DNA of 64,000 bases from Filosporella fistucella (GCA_030077755.1 JAQJZZ010000010.1:2852001-2916000), one strand, 5' to 3'. Shown: positions 47,740-59,705, numbered from the stretch's first letter. Made by a program: numbers and translations. Notes: a model not told the origin generated them from the sequence alone.

Positions 47740-50700
47740 ATGGCAATCCAAGACCATCTCTCAGAGCTGGTATCCTACGGGATCCCAACGCTCATCACGG
47801 TCTTAACTCTGCCTTCTATATGGCGATTCGGGAAGAGTATCAGGGGTGAGAAAGTTATTGTTGGGAGTCTATATGAAGATAGAGATGGAGTTGCGACGGA
47901 AGAGAGTATGAAGAAATTCTCGACGAAAGTGCAGTATGCGATTATTTCGATAGGTGTGGCGTTGGGCTTGGCTTCTTCGTTCGCGTATGCTGTGGTGGCT
48001 ACGGTTTATAACTCGACTTTTGGGGATGTGACGATTGAGTGGTTGTTATTCTGGTCTTGGGTTTGTTTCAGTTTGTTTTGCTGATGAGAAAAAAGTTAAC
48101 GGTGATGATAGACTTTTGCGTTTCTGCAAACTGTGGATGTTATCCGGGAAATCCAGGTGGTTGATAGATATGAAAGAGGCGTATTCAGTGCATTCTCTTT
48201 CTTTCTTCTTGCTATCTTTGCTGGATTTACTCTAGCTGGAGATGTGCCCCCTCATCCAGGGAAGATTATTATGCTTTCTACACTTCCGGTACAAATCGTC
48301 GCCGCGGTGACTACCGGATTGACTTTTCTCACTATCGATAGACGACCTGATGTTTTCACCGAGAAAGGTCAGGTGGTTGAGAGGCAATTTCAAACTTCTC
48401 TTTTGACGAGATATTCCTATAACTGGAGCTCAGAACTCCTGGATGTTGCGTCCAAAAAGCTTATTGATCTGGATGATTTGCCGGCTATGGATGCACATAT
48501 AAGATCCAAAGATGTCAAGGATCGATTTCAGTCAATCACGGGTGATTCGAGCTCTTCCCTCTGGCTGCAGATTTTCTGGGCGTTTAAGTGGCAACTTGCG
48601 TTTCAGTGGGTTATGGTTATTGCGTCTTCGATTATGGATTCTGCCCCTCAGCTGGCTGTTCTTCAATTGTTGAGATATCTTGAAGCCCGGACTGAGTTTG
48701 GTCCCGTTGATCCGAAGGCATGGTTATGTGTTGGATCTTTGTTCCTCGCTACTGTTCTTGAGACATTGGTTGATTATCGTGTCAGTTGGCTTATGTGGTC
48801 TGATCTTGGTACGTGGTGTGTGATAAATGTCGAGCTCTAAGTGCTTACTTGGATTTAGGTGTTCCAATTCGGTCCACCCTGACCGCATTGATTTTTGAGA
48901 AAATGATGAAGACCAAAGACTGTAAAGAGCCTCCTGCTGCGGAAGCCGAAAAAGAAGACCCAAAGAAACCAAAAGAAAATGGGCACAAGGACAAGCCTAA
49001 ACCTTCGAAGGAGCAGGACAAGAAAGATGCTGCGAAAAAGAAGGCTGCCGATCAAAGTCAGCAAGATATTATTAACATGTTTGCTGTTGATACTAATCAA
49101 GTGGGTGTTTTTGGTGCTATCAACCAATTCTATGTCATGTTCGCATCCAAATTCGTGGTGTCTGTCGTCTTCCTCTGGCTTCTAGTAGGATGGCAGAGTC
49201 TGGGTGCTGGTATGATAGCCATTGTCCTAGTCTTCCCAGTCAATAAACTCATCGCCACCCGGTACGGGAGATTCCAGAAAGAATTGATGAAAGGGCGCGA
49301 TAAGCAAAGCAAAACGATCTCGGAGTGTCTTCAAGGGATTCGACAAATCAAGTTCTCGGCTATGGAAGCTGAATGGACCGGCAAGATCAATGAAGTTCGT
49401 GAAGAGGTCCTGACGACTCTTTGGAAAACCAAGCTGAATAATTTGTACATGATGTTGGGCTCAGATATTGCTCCGGTATTCCTCACGATATTTTCCCTGG
49501 CGACATATTCGTATGTTCATGGAGCTCTTCTTCCTTCTGTCGCCTTCACTGCATTGGGTGTCTTCATGCAACTTGAAGGTGTGTTGGGCATGGTACCATT
49601 CCTCTTCATGTTGGGTATGAATGCAAAGGTATCATGTGATCGAATTGATGGCTTCTTGAAAGGTGCTGAGAAAAGTGACAACACACTTCCAGGAGAATCA
49701 GTAGTATTCGAAAATGCATCAGTCAGCTTTCCTTCTAAATCGAACACCCCCGATGAAGAGGAAGGGACTACCAAGTTTGTCCTGCGGGATCTGGATTTAA
49801 GCTTTCCAAATAATGCGCTGAGTATCATTTCAGGCCCCACTGGATCAGGCAAATCTTTACTCCTGGCCGCAATTTTGGGCGAGGTTGATCTGTTAGACGG
49901 GAAGATATATGTACCACGCCCTCCCTCAGTCGCAGAACGATTTGATAGTCAAGCAACACCTGACAATTGGCTTATTCCGACCGCTATAGCATTTGTTGCT
50001 CAAACCCCTTGGATTGAGAATGCTTCTATCAAAGACAATATCCTCTTCGGTTTGCCATACTTTGCAAATCGATACAATCAAGTTCTAGAAGCATGTGCCT
50101 TGACACAAGATCTCGCAATTCTGGACGATGGTGACCTGACTGAAGTTGGTGCACAGGGGATCAGTCTAAGTGGAGGGCAGAAATGGAGACTAACTTTGGC
50201 TCGCGCTTTCTATTCAAGAGCAGGTATATTGATTCTGGATGACGTTTTCTCTGCACTTGATGCCCATGTTGGCAAACACATCTATGATAATGCACTAATG
50301 GGAGAGCTTTCATCTGGGAGAACTCGAATTTTGGCCACACATCATGTTTCATTGTGTCTCCCACGAGCCGAGTATGCTGTGCAACTTTCAGCTGATGGAA
50401 AACTCGAGCATGCTGGATCCGTGAAGGAGCTTCAGCAATCTGGAAAGATCACGGAGATTCTTCAGGTATGATATCCCGATGTGGCTTTCATGTTGCAAGA
50501 GTAATTAGCTAATGATGTCTCTAGACTGAGCATGTTGATGCAAAATCTCAGCCAAAAGTTGATGATACGGAGGCAAGTGAGATTGACCCGAAAGATGCAA
50601 AGCCTGCACCAAAGAAGCTTGTTGAAGATGAAAACCGAGAATCTGGAAGTGTCAAACGAAGTGTATACACGACATATCTCAAAGCCACTGGAGGTATTCC

Positions 50701-52785
50701 ATTCTGGATGTTTGTTTTCATGTTTTATATCATCGCTCAAGGTCTCACATTGAGTCGGTCCTGGTGGATCAAGATATGGACGTCCAGCTACGAGCACACG
50801 CGCAAGGTTGGACCAGCAACCATCCGATATTCCATGCAGTCAACATTCATGTCACCCAACCAGATTGTATCGACGCCTCAGCCTGCTAGTACTTTCACAG
50901 ACATTTTCAATTTCGATGCTTTCTCCTTTAATCCGTTCAGTGGGGCTTCAGTGGGGCTTCCGGGAATGTACTCAACGTCAAAGTTACATCCAAATATCGC
51001 CAGTTTCTCGAATTTATCTGACACCAATCAATTGCCAATCGATGTCAATCACCGCACGCTGGGCTTCTACCTTGCTGGTTATGTGATAATATCGATGATA
51101 TCAACTTTCGTCGATGTAGGCAAGACATATGTTGTCTTCCGTGGATCTCTCAGAGCATCACGAAAGCTCTTCAACGACATGACCTACGGAGTGCTGAGAA
51201 CCCCATTGAGATGGCTTGATACGGTTCCGACCGGTCGTGTTCTAAACAGGTTCACCGCAGACATCCAGGCATTGGACGGAACTTTGTCTTCTAACTTTGC
51301 TCAAGTCAGCTCTTCGATCCTTTCTATCATAGGTATCATGGTTGCAGCATTCTTCGTCTCACCCTATATCATCATTCTTGCATTAGTCCTCTTGACAGTT
51401 TGCAGTCGCATAGCTCTGCGATACATCCGTGGTGCACGATCATTCAAGCGGCTCGAATCTATACAAAAATCGCCCATGATATCACATTTCACCGCTTCCC
51501 TTCAAGGTCTCAGTACGATTAGAGCATTTGGAAACACTGAAGTATTTGAGAATCGAATGCATTATCTGGTGGATTCTTTTGCAACAACGAGCTGGCACAA
51601 TTGGCTTTTCAATTCTTGGGTCGGCTTCCGCATGGCCATGGTCGGGTCCGTTTTTTCAACACTTGTAGCTGCATTCATCGTCTCAACGAGGGGCGTAGAT
51701 GCTTCACTAGCAGGCTTTGCACTGTCTTTTGCACTATCTTATCGCAGTACAGTCAATTCCACATTAAGACAAGTTGCTGCGACGGAGCTGGACATGAACG
51801 CCGCTGAGCGAATCTTTGAATACACTAATTTGGAGATTGAGGACCAAAGTGGATCTGAAGTCCGCGCCTCCTGGCCAGAAAAGGGCGAATTGGAGGTTGA
51901 TAAGCTGGAAGTTGGATATGCGGATGGTCTACCTTCTATTTTGAAAGGATTGAGTTTTAAGGCGGAAATGAACCAGAGAGTTGGTATCGTTGGTAGGACT
52001 GGTGCAGGTAAAAAGTCTCCCCCTTGCTAATAACACAATCATTAACATTTTCAGGCAAATCAACACTCTCCCTCGCTCTCTTCCGATTCTTAAAAGCTCG
52101 AAGTGGAAGTATCTTCATCGACGGAGTCGACATTTCGAAAATCAAACTTCACGATCTCCGGACCCGTCTCGCCATCATTCCTCAAGATCCCGTCCTATTC
52201 TCCGGAACCATTCGCTCCAACCTCGATCCTTTCGACCAATTCTCAGACGTACAACTTCGAGAAGCCTTACAAAGAGTCCATCTAATCCCCTCCGCAGACA
52301 ACACACCCGTCCCGGAACCCGCAGAATCTTCCACCCCCGCAGAATCAAGTTCCGGTTCCTCAGCCACTGCTACAGAAATAGCTCCAAAAGAAAATACAAA
52401 CATATTCCTTAACCTGCAATCCCCCATCTCCTCCTCAGGCGCCAACCTCTCCCAAGGCCAGAAACAGCTTCTCTGTCTCGCACGCGCTATCCTCTCTCGT
52501 CCTAAATTGCTTCTGCTGGACGAAGCTACGTCCGCTGTAGATAAACAGACAGATACACTTATCCAACGAAGCATCCGTGAAGAATTCGCTAATACTACCC
52601 TTCTGGTTGTAGCTCATCGATTGAGTACGGTGATGGATTTTGATAGGATATTGGTGATGAAAGATGGAGTTGCGGCGGAATTTGGGACGCCGAGAGAGTT
52701 GTTGAGTATTGAGGAGGGTGTGTTTAAGGGGATGGTGGCGCAGAGTGGGGAGAAGAGGGATTTGGAGAGGATTGTGGGGTTGTGA
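47740..52785 (+). CDS. ABC transporter, ABCC (MRP/Yor1-like) full length
   Basis: Exons 47740-48060, 48112-48808, 48859-50465, 50525-52007 and 52055-52785 give 1612 residues. Order: N-terminal membrane region, TMD1, NBD1 (Walker A GPTGSGKS at 665-672, signature LSGGQKW at 776, Walker [13 protein letters not shown]), TMD2, then NBD2 (Walker A GRTGAGKS formed across the last intron, signature NLSQGQKQ, Walker [14 protein letters not shown]). The ALDA versus AVDK difference and a degenerate NBD1 Walker B (DD) are typical of asymmetric ABCC exporters of conjugates and drugs. A Lys/Glu-rich insertion (about 360-405) interrupts TMD1, and a Ser/Ala-rich insertion lies in NBD2 between the Q-loop and signature. 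The upstream in-frame TTG at 47710 is not a start. Confidence 0.94.
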
Positions 52786-53134
52786 TTTTGGATAGGATGA
52801 GAGATTTGGGAGGGTGTCTTGCTGTAAATTTGTGTGGTATAACGTCTATCCCCGTGTGCTGAAAACCCATGCGTATCGAAACAAAATAACAGGTACTTTA
52901 ACATTCAGTATCTCACAATTCGTGCACACCTCGAAATCTCTTAAACTGTCTCATAGGTTATATCACATGCTGACTCTCGGACACCTTGAACGTGTCTTAT
53001 AAAAAGTAATCAGGTCAGCTCATTTGATCCCCCTCTGATACTACTCGCTGTATCGTGACATCCTGCATTCCTATACCATCAAAACCGATTTTCAAATGTC
53101 CGCCAAACCCTACTTCGAGCCTTTCACAAGCTCT
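52786..53134. other. Convergent spacer
   Basis: About 350 bp between the 3' ends of the ABCC transporter and the zinc-finger gene; no further feature seen. Confidence 0.4.
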
Positions 53135-54182
53135 CTAATAGATATATCGAAGCAGGTGTCTTAGTACCACATTACCGTCTTCTTGGCTGAGCGTGTTGCG
53201 AAATATCTTGCGGGTCTCCTTGGTATAAGTTCGTAGCTCTGCTACATCCCGAAAGGTCTGAACCTTGTCCTCACTCCTACTTCGTCCCCATTCGATCAGA
53301 TCAACGATATTAACATGTGTCCGTCGTGCAGCCTGTTGCTCGCGTTAGCATGTTTCCGCCGATTTTTGTGGCAAGGCCTCCTACCTCCTCACATTGCTCA
53401 CAAGTTTTCGGAAGCGGGTCGATACCAATGGGGCGACAAAGGGCATGCCAGGCAGTCAAATCATTCTCCGCACCGTACCACAAGTCCAGTTCGCTTTTTA
53501 GCGCTTCCTGGTATCTGTTCCACGCATCATCTGAAGCGGCGCTGCCACGGCTCCATTGTTCTAGTCTCTGTAGATTGGCATACGAAGTAGCTGGGGGGAC
53601 AGAGGGGTCATAATCGAAGTCTGGGAAAGAGCGGAAAAAGACATCTAAAGGGGTTTCGGGATCCAATTGGTGAATACGAGAGTACTTAAGGTGCTGCTGC
53701 AGGCCCTCCGCACTATTAAAGGATCGATCGCAGGTCTCACACTTGAAGGATAGTGTGTGAACAGGCGAGTCCCGTAGATGTTTTTGTAACGCTTCTTCGC
53801 TATTGAAAGATCGATCGCAGGTCTCACACTTGAAGGATAGTGTGTGAATAGGCGAGTCCCGTAGATGTTTTTGTAACGCTTCTTCGCTATTGAAAGATCG
53901 ATCGCAGGTCTCACACTTGAAGGATAGTGTGTGAATAGGCGAGTCCCGTAGATGTTTTTGTAACGCTTCTTCGCTATTGAAAGATCGATCGCAGTCGTCA
54001 CAGTCGAAGGACGGATAATGAACTGGGGAGTCCCGCAGGTGCTGGCGTAATGCGTGTTTGCTGCCGTAGTGACGGTCGCAAGATCGACAGTCATAGGTGT
54101 GCGCGGATGATGTTCGTTTGTGTTGCTGCAAAATTTCGTCGCTATTGAAAGATCGATCGCACAAAACACAACGGGAGGTCAT
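53135..54182 (-). CDS. C2H2 zinc-finger protein with near-identical duplicated fingers
   Basis: Exons 54182-53385 and 53332-53135 give 331 residues; the 52 bp intron (CATGCTAAC branch) removes an in-frame tail and restores AARRTHVNIVDLIEWG. Six fingers of the form C-x2-C-x12-H-x5/6-H lie at residues 1-170. Three consecutive 29-residue units (core CDRSFNSEEALQKHLRDSP) are almost identical in protein and DNA. The C-terminal domain (ENDLTAWHALCRPIGIDPLP, then RKIFRNTLSQEDGNVVLRHLL) is a fungal domain found with such fingers and lacks an assigned function. It may bind nucleic acid, or the fingers may mediate protein contacts. It sits at the edge of a degraded island. Confidence 0.85.
53724..53985 (-). 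repeat. Three near-identical 87-bp tandem repeats in zinc-finger gene
   Basis: Three adjacent copies of an 87-bp unit differ by only a few bases (for instance GAACAGG versus GAATAGG). Synonymous sites match too, so duplication or gene conversion was recent. Confidence 0.88.
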
Positions 54183-54492
54183 AGTGGCAAAGTTTTGACA
54201 CCACTATCCTTCGATATTTCCAGAAGTGTTCGTGATGATTGAAAGCGGGGAGCGTACAAGTCCAGCTGTAAATGTGGCGAGTGGATTGACAGAATCACAC
54301 AACTCTGTTGTGTAACGCTACAATCCAATGAGCCAGTGACACATAAAACCCTCCGGACCACTTGAGGTATCTACATTATTTCGATTATCTTACTGCCACC
54401 TAAGCATCCTGTCCTAAAGATATGTCTCCATCCTCAAAGATATGACTGAGCCCTAGAATCTCAACCCACACAATTGTACTCATCCTCCACAG
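54183..54492. other. Short intergenic region
   Basis: About 310 bp, likely promoter of the zinc-finger gene; no other feature seen. Confidence 0.4.
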
Positions 54493-54807
54493 ACGCTGTG
54501 GAAGGTGATAGACTCCGGCACTCAATATCAACGAGATTCATCTAAAGGAGATCTTATTGCGTCGGACACGTCCCGTATAATTAGAGATGAGCCAGAGCTA
54601 AAGCAAGTAATCGAAGAACATATCAACTGGTGGAGCCGCAAACCAAGCCGCTTTTTCTCGGTTTTAATTCTGAGAACCATGCTCGTCACTGGGCGAAGCA
54701 AAGCAACAAAACACAATTAGATATCTATATTTATAAGATAGACACAAAAAATCTGTCAACCGATACATAATTGTTTGACGTGGACTTGCTAAAGGCTACA
54801 CTAAGCT
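54493..54807 (+). pseudogene. Broken DUF7587-like gene fragment
   Basis: From 54496 the frame reads LWKVIDSGTQYQRD ... IIRDEPELKQVIEEHINWW ... SRFFSV, then continues one frame over from 54666 as NSENHARHWAKQSN ... LDIYIYKIDT, interrupted by TAA at 54768-54770 before LFDVDLLKATL. The continuity of the two pieces matches the fungal DUF7587 pattern (LW.v ... H..WW.r.PspF.S.Fs ... HA..WA). So the segment appears to be a gene inactivated by a one-base frameshift and a stop. No start codon or upstream exon was found; it could be one exon of a longer relic. Confidence 0.55.
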
Positions 54808-55539
54808 TTTTTCATCCAACTTAAACCCATGAATTTTTATTCCTGCATCACATACGGTCCTGGTTGTAGTTGGCAAAAAGATCTGGGAGAGATATGGGAA
54901 GAAAGTATGTAACTTAGACTTGAGTGATAAATGCAAGATCTGTTGAGATGACAAAATTTAAAGACAGATGCTCGATATTATGTCGCCCACCTATTCAACC
55001 CAAACTACCATTGAGTTACTGAGTTAGACGGATACTACGATTCTGATGAAGGGTACGACGAACGCAACAGACGCGATGATTTGATTGATATGATAGAAGG
55101 GATTGGGTCTGAAATTGTATGAAATAAGCAAAATTAAACAATTTTGATACTGACAATTGGAGAAAAATCGGCCGGCGGTAGCGAGGAAGAACGTTGGTTA
55201 TGTACCATGAGGTCGGAAGCACCTGGTTGCTATATTTATTGCAGCCAGCACATCTCATTCACATCAAGTGGTTGCTGCATAAAACTTGAGCATGCAAGCC
55301 ATCCGTATATTGTGACAACCGAACAACCGGGCTCCTACGTATGAACTTTAATAAAACCTCCTATCCGACTAAATCATCAAACGAAGCTGGATGCTGTCAG
55401 AACATCGAACATAAACATATCCGCAGTCATCCTGCGATATGGTACCGAATTAACGAGATTCCAGCCGGTGGTCTGGGTGAGCAGATTTGAAGGTCTTCAT
55501 AAAGAAGACGTGTTGTTAAACTTCGTCCTCATCTGTACG
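54808..55539. other. Intergenic, no gene seen
   Basis: About 730 bp of AT-rich sequence; nothing recognised. Confidence 0.4.
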
Positions 55540-56077
55540 CTATTTCTCTGTTGCGCGATGTAACTTCTCTTTCTCGCGAATCGAATCACGACGTTGAACA
55601 TAGTCTCGAAGCTCTCCCAGCCCGCCTTGATGTCTCGGCCAAACCATCAAAGGATTACCTAGGCAATCTCGCTCCTCGACTAACATTTGTATCGGTACCT
55701 CGTAGTATGAATCAATTTTTAAGTAGGAATTCTTGCGCAACATCGGAATAATTCGGTTGGAATCTTGATGATACCCTTCGCGGTAGTTTCGAAGTCGAAG
55801 TTGAATTGGGTAGCCCTTCTTGGGTGTTGGCGAGATTGGAACGTAGTCGCCAGAATTCGTTAGTGTCGAGGTAATCTTAAAGCGTTAGAAGACGATTATT
55901 CGAATTATCAGCACCTACCGTCATGACTTTTACATGATCCAATTTTCTCGGCACAAGTCCTAGTACGAGGACCTTATGGCGGCGTACGACGTTTGGGACA
56001 TCTGCACTCAACCCAAAGCATTCTGACATGCTCTTGAAATTGTAAACTCTGCCCTGGACATCTTTTTGCGATACCAT
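55540..56077 (-). CDS. Small hypothetical protein (164 aa), fungal PemK-like pattern
   Basis: Exons 56077-55919 and 55875-55540 splice in phase 0 over a 43 bp intron (TTCTAAC branch) into 164 residues. Visible are VVRRHKVLVLGL near the start, the strand TITSTLTNSGDYVPISPTP, GYPIQLRLR and LRKNSYLKIDSYYEVPIQML. The alternation of a hydrophobic strand, ITS, P.SPTP and SYLK.D resembles a common small fungal protein family with an SH3-like, PemK-type barrel; this is pattern memory, not proof. It has no signal peptide. The C-terminus is charged and helical. No function can be assigned. It appears intact although its neighbours are degraded. Confidence 0.6.
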
Positions 56078-56959
56078 GTTGCTTATAGAAGCAGCTTAAT
56101 GAAGCATACAAGGAAAGAACGAGGTTGATGACGGAATGACTCTATCGTCGCGACGACAGGAGCTGAGCCTCTAAGAACGCCCGTGATTGGACCTAATCCC
56201 AACATCAAAGAGCCGTCAAAAGCCTCACCGCTTGCAAAGACACGTCGGTCAACTGCACTGCACTCTGATTGATGTGTGATCACATCCTCGCCGGAAAACT
56301 TCTGGCTGCGAAACACGATGTGCATTGCTGTCGAGAACCACTGCCCTTCCTGCTGCACAAACCATGGTGGAGTGTATCAACGTTTCTGTCCCGTCCTGTA
56401 CCAGTTACGGCCTCACCAAATGACCTACGTTCAGATACAGCACAGCATTGATGAATGGAACCCGAAGATAGCACTTGAGGCTTGTGACGGTTGCAAGCGC
56501 AAGGAGCAGAAGGACTAGGAGCGGGAGCAGAAGCACTCATGGTTGAAGGACAGGTTGGCCACACTCTCTCGGCTGTTCCGGACCAAGGTCTCAAAGCATA
56601 CCCCTTGCGAGATCTGCCAGAACTACGAAGCGGAAGAAGAACAGCCTCTCAGGATCATTCCGGTATTCTAGGTCAGTATAGCATCACGTTCAAGTAGCGG
56701 AAGCAACAGCGCTAACGAAGCTTATTCAAGGTATCGCCTATCCACGCAGTTCTGCTTGCAGAGAGTAAATACAATTCGACTTTCTACTTGCTGTACAAGC
56801 AGTGTAACGTGCAGGCGTACAGACATATACACATGGATAGGACGTCGCGAGGTGGTGAGGGAGTAGAGTTGAAATAGTACTGCGTCAGGCAACAAGCAGG
56901 CCGCAGTGGTATAGATGGCAAGAGGTGGGACAGTCTCCAAGAACCAAATCCGTACTAAG
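56078..56959. other. Degraded region; CxxC-containing ORF with an internal TAG
   Basis: A plus-strand frame from ATG 56318 reads through a single TAG (56516-56518) and continues open to TAG 56669-56671, with CDGC before and CEIC after the first stop. This may be a small inactivated gene; no family was recognised. Confidence 0.3.
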
Positions 56960-57327
56960 TTAAACGAGATGATAAACGATTTTCTATTCTTTGATGCAAC
57001 AGTCTTATATTATCTGCACCACTGGTGCCCTCTATAGCACTATCGTATCGGTCATCCGCGCCACTTCTGGCTCTAGCTTATCTACCCGTTACGTAGCACT
57101 CTTACTCTTTCGACCGCGTTGTCTTTTACCCTTGATGACGTCTTCTGTAGTGCGCCCTGCTTCTGGCTCTGGTTCTACTTCCGCCTTTACTGCGCCTGGC
57201 TTGTCTGGCTTAAGTGTAGTACTCTTACGCTTCCGACCACGTTTTAACTATTCCTTGATAATATCCTTCGTAGCACGCGCGTAGCAACGAATAAGAAGCT
57301 CTGTCAGAGCCCTCCCATCGGCCATTG
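56960..57327 (-). pseudogene. Degenerate C-terminal part of a pogo/Fot1-like transposase
   Basis: On the minus strand the frame gives ATKDIIKE(stop)LKRGRKRKSTTLKPD, then EVEPEPEAGRTTEDVIKGKRQ, RGRKSKSAT(stop)RVDKLEPEVARMTDTIVL(stop)RAPVVQI. The KRGRKRKS block, the Glu-Pro run and the VARM..WRAPV ending match the C-terminal tail of fungal DDE_1 (Tc1/mariner, pogo-type) transposases. Stops sit where Gln or Trp codons are expected, as C-to-T changes from RIP would produce. Only the tail is present; no terminal inverted repeats were found. Confidence 0.55.
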
Positions 57328-57640
57328 CATTTTATAAAAGTAGGATTTTCAAAAACCTTTGATTGGGAAGGGTGTACGAGACTGGTAAGATTTGAGTAGC
57401 TTTAGTGACGATAAATGAAAAAACTTGGAATTTAGATCATATATTCTTGTCCGAACTCCAAACATGAAACGTGCCCCTCTTTCATTTAAGTGATCATAAA
57501 CTGAAAACTTGATGCATTTATAAGTGATATTGTATCAGAAGACACTGGTGTTTCCATGGTCTTGTGAAAACTAAAAGCTAAGAAAATTCTTGGGGGATGT
57601 TGGATGTGGTATTGCGATCACTGAACCGGACAAAAAGAGT
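57328..57640. other. AT-rich spacer
   Basis: About 310 bp of low-complexity, AT-rich sequence; nothing recognised. Confidence 0.35.
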
Positions 57641-58357
57641 CTATGAAATGGCAGAAACACACGAACAGAGGACCTGGATGATATCAAAGCCGCAGCCGTT
57701 CAAAGTCCGTACGGATCAGTGATCAGAAGCGCCTATACGACAAAGGCTAAGAGTCTTGAGCCACCGGGAGGATCTTTGAGGAAAGTTGTTCAAATCAACA
57801 GCAATGTGTCAAGAACCCCCCAAAAGGGTTTAAAAAGCTCTAGAAATCTTTATTTGAGACAACATAGGCAGAGACTCCAACGCCAACTTTTGATGCCACG
57901 CCATGGTTCCTCATCGAATTACTTTCACGATTAGATACGATCTTCCAGCTTGGACGAAATCACCACCCAGAGGCCTGCAGGTTCAATCCTTCAACAGATT
58001 ACCAAAAGCGGGTTGTATTGCATTTGTTGTCTGGAATATTTTCAGAGAATGTCGAGATCTCATACGAATAGAATTTCGTCCCGACAAAATTAACATCCGC
58101 CACGATTGACAAGTATTCATCAGGTATTACATATGAGTGTGTACATGTAAGGCACTTGCGCATACAACGCCTCTCTGCAGACTTCACCGAGAGCCATTCT
58201 GTCAAGGAAACGCAGATGGTTGGAGGTTGAAGGATGGATGTTGAATGTGGAACGCCAAAGGTCCCGGACCACCTCGCGTCGCGTCTCTTTCGACACCATC
58301 TCACCAACATCACCACGACAACTTGTTTCAACACTCGCAGAGGACAACTTCAACTGA
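57641..58357 (+). pseudogene. Coding-like fragments of an unrecognised gene, frame broken
   Basis: Two frames look protein-like. From 57868 the frame ETPTPTFDATPWFLIELL ... NHHPEACRFNPS is open for 67 codons to TAG 58069-58071, then continues NFVPTKLTSATIDKYSSG to about 58146. A second segment (58181-58357) after a CAG acceptor reads SPRAILSRKRRWLEVEGW ... SPRQLVSTLAED. An earlier frame (from 57641) may be the 5' part. Either a decayed gene or a multi-exon gene whose borders I cannot fix. No family recognised. Confidence 0.35.
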
Positions 58358-59705
58358 AATGGATATACTTCTTGCTCGGTTGATATATGTTCTCCTGTGC
58401 TTTGAAATCACAACATTTTGGACACTGTAGAATATTTTGCCCGGAGGGTCACAGTTCTGTGACTACCCAACCTTCCTCCGTGACACCTCGTACGGCTGCT
58501 AATCTTGCCTTTTGCTGTAGGGCCCTCTAATTTATTACGAAATCGAAAACCTTCAACTGGCCCCCTATATTCGAATCATTCGACCGACTTTTTCCGAGAT
58601 CCGCCTTCGTCATCTATTCGAGCCCCGCTCTATTCTTCTGCCACAAGTTTCAAAGACATCACCAGCATGTATTCATGTCAAGGAATACTTGGGGTAATGA
58701 CCCTTCTTGAAAGACCGCAGAAGGCGAGATTCTTAAAATCCGACAATGCGGAAATGCTCAACTACCAGCATAGGTAGGTAGTACACTACGCGATATTCCG
58801 AGTGTGGTACGCCAGCCCCGGTTGTGGCATACCTCGAGCATCAGAATATACACAGGGTTGGCATGAAGTCCGTAAGCTGTCTTGGTCTCGCAATCCTGCC
58901 TGTCTTTCACAGACGAAACACACAGCGGCGCATGTTAAAGCGTGGACTTCTACGCTCAACGGCTCCCGAGGGTCTTCTTTGTCGTTTTATTCATTGGATA
59001 TTTTAGAAGGGAGGTACAGGACATCTTCCCAATATATGGCCAGTCGTATATGCTTGCGTAGAGTTCTCACACTCTCCTAGCTGATACTTCTTCCGCTTTC
59101 TTGCTTCTTTTCTTCTGATTTTCTAGTTCCTATTCCTATCCTTCACCACGTGAATGTTCGACAGTTTCCTTTTCCGACTAGAATGTCACTTCAAAATGAC
59201 GTGTTATGTCCTACATAGGGCTTAGCTTCCACAATTCGGCACCCGTTCATTCCCAATACGAGGTTGAAATCCTCGATGCGGACAGCTTCTCGCTTGCCAT
59301 CACCTGACAATATCTCGATAGCCATCATGTCACACAGCTGTCCTACTTGAAAAATGGAGACACACAGATAAACTTCTAAATACGATTTTAATTACTTCAT
59401 AAAAGCAGATCATTACTGTTTAAGTCCTGATTCACTCGCGGGGAAACCTCGCCATGTTTGCGAAGGCTTGAGACTTTGATCGTCATCTTCACCCATCCCA
59501 GCCAAGATGTGTTTATCCGTTCGTATTGTGAGTCGTATGATCATATATCTCGATTGATCTGGTTGATCCTCAACAGCATATCGAGACAAACTGTCCAATT
59601 AATACATGGCGAGATCATAGAATCATGGCGTTTTGAGGTATAAAGGGCAGAATTGTCCCCCGTTGGATCAATATTAAAAAAGTACCAAGATACTTCAATA
59701 TTAAA
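58358..59705. other. Region with possible coding remnants, otherwise no gene
   Basis: A segment at 58522-58690 after a CTGTAG acceptor-like site reads IYYEIENLQLAPYIRIIRP ... CIHVKEYL, suggesting another remnant exon. From 59100 to 59700 nothing was recognised apart from the promoter of the next gene. Confidence 0.3.
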
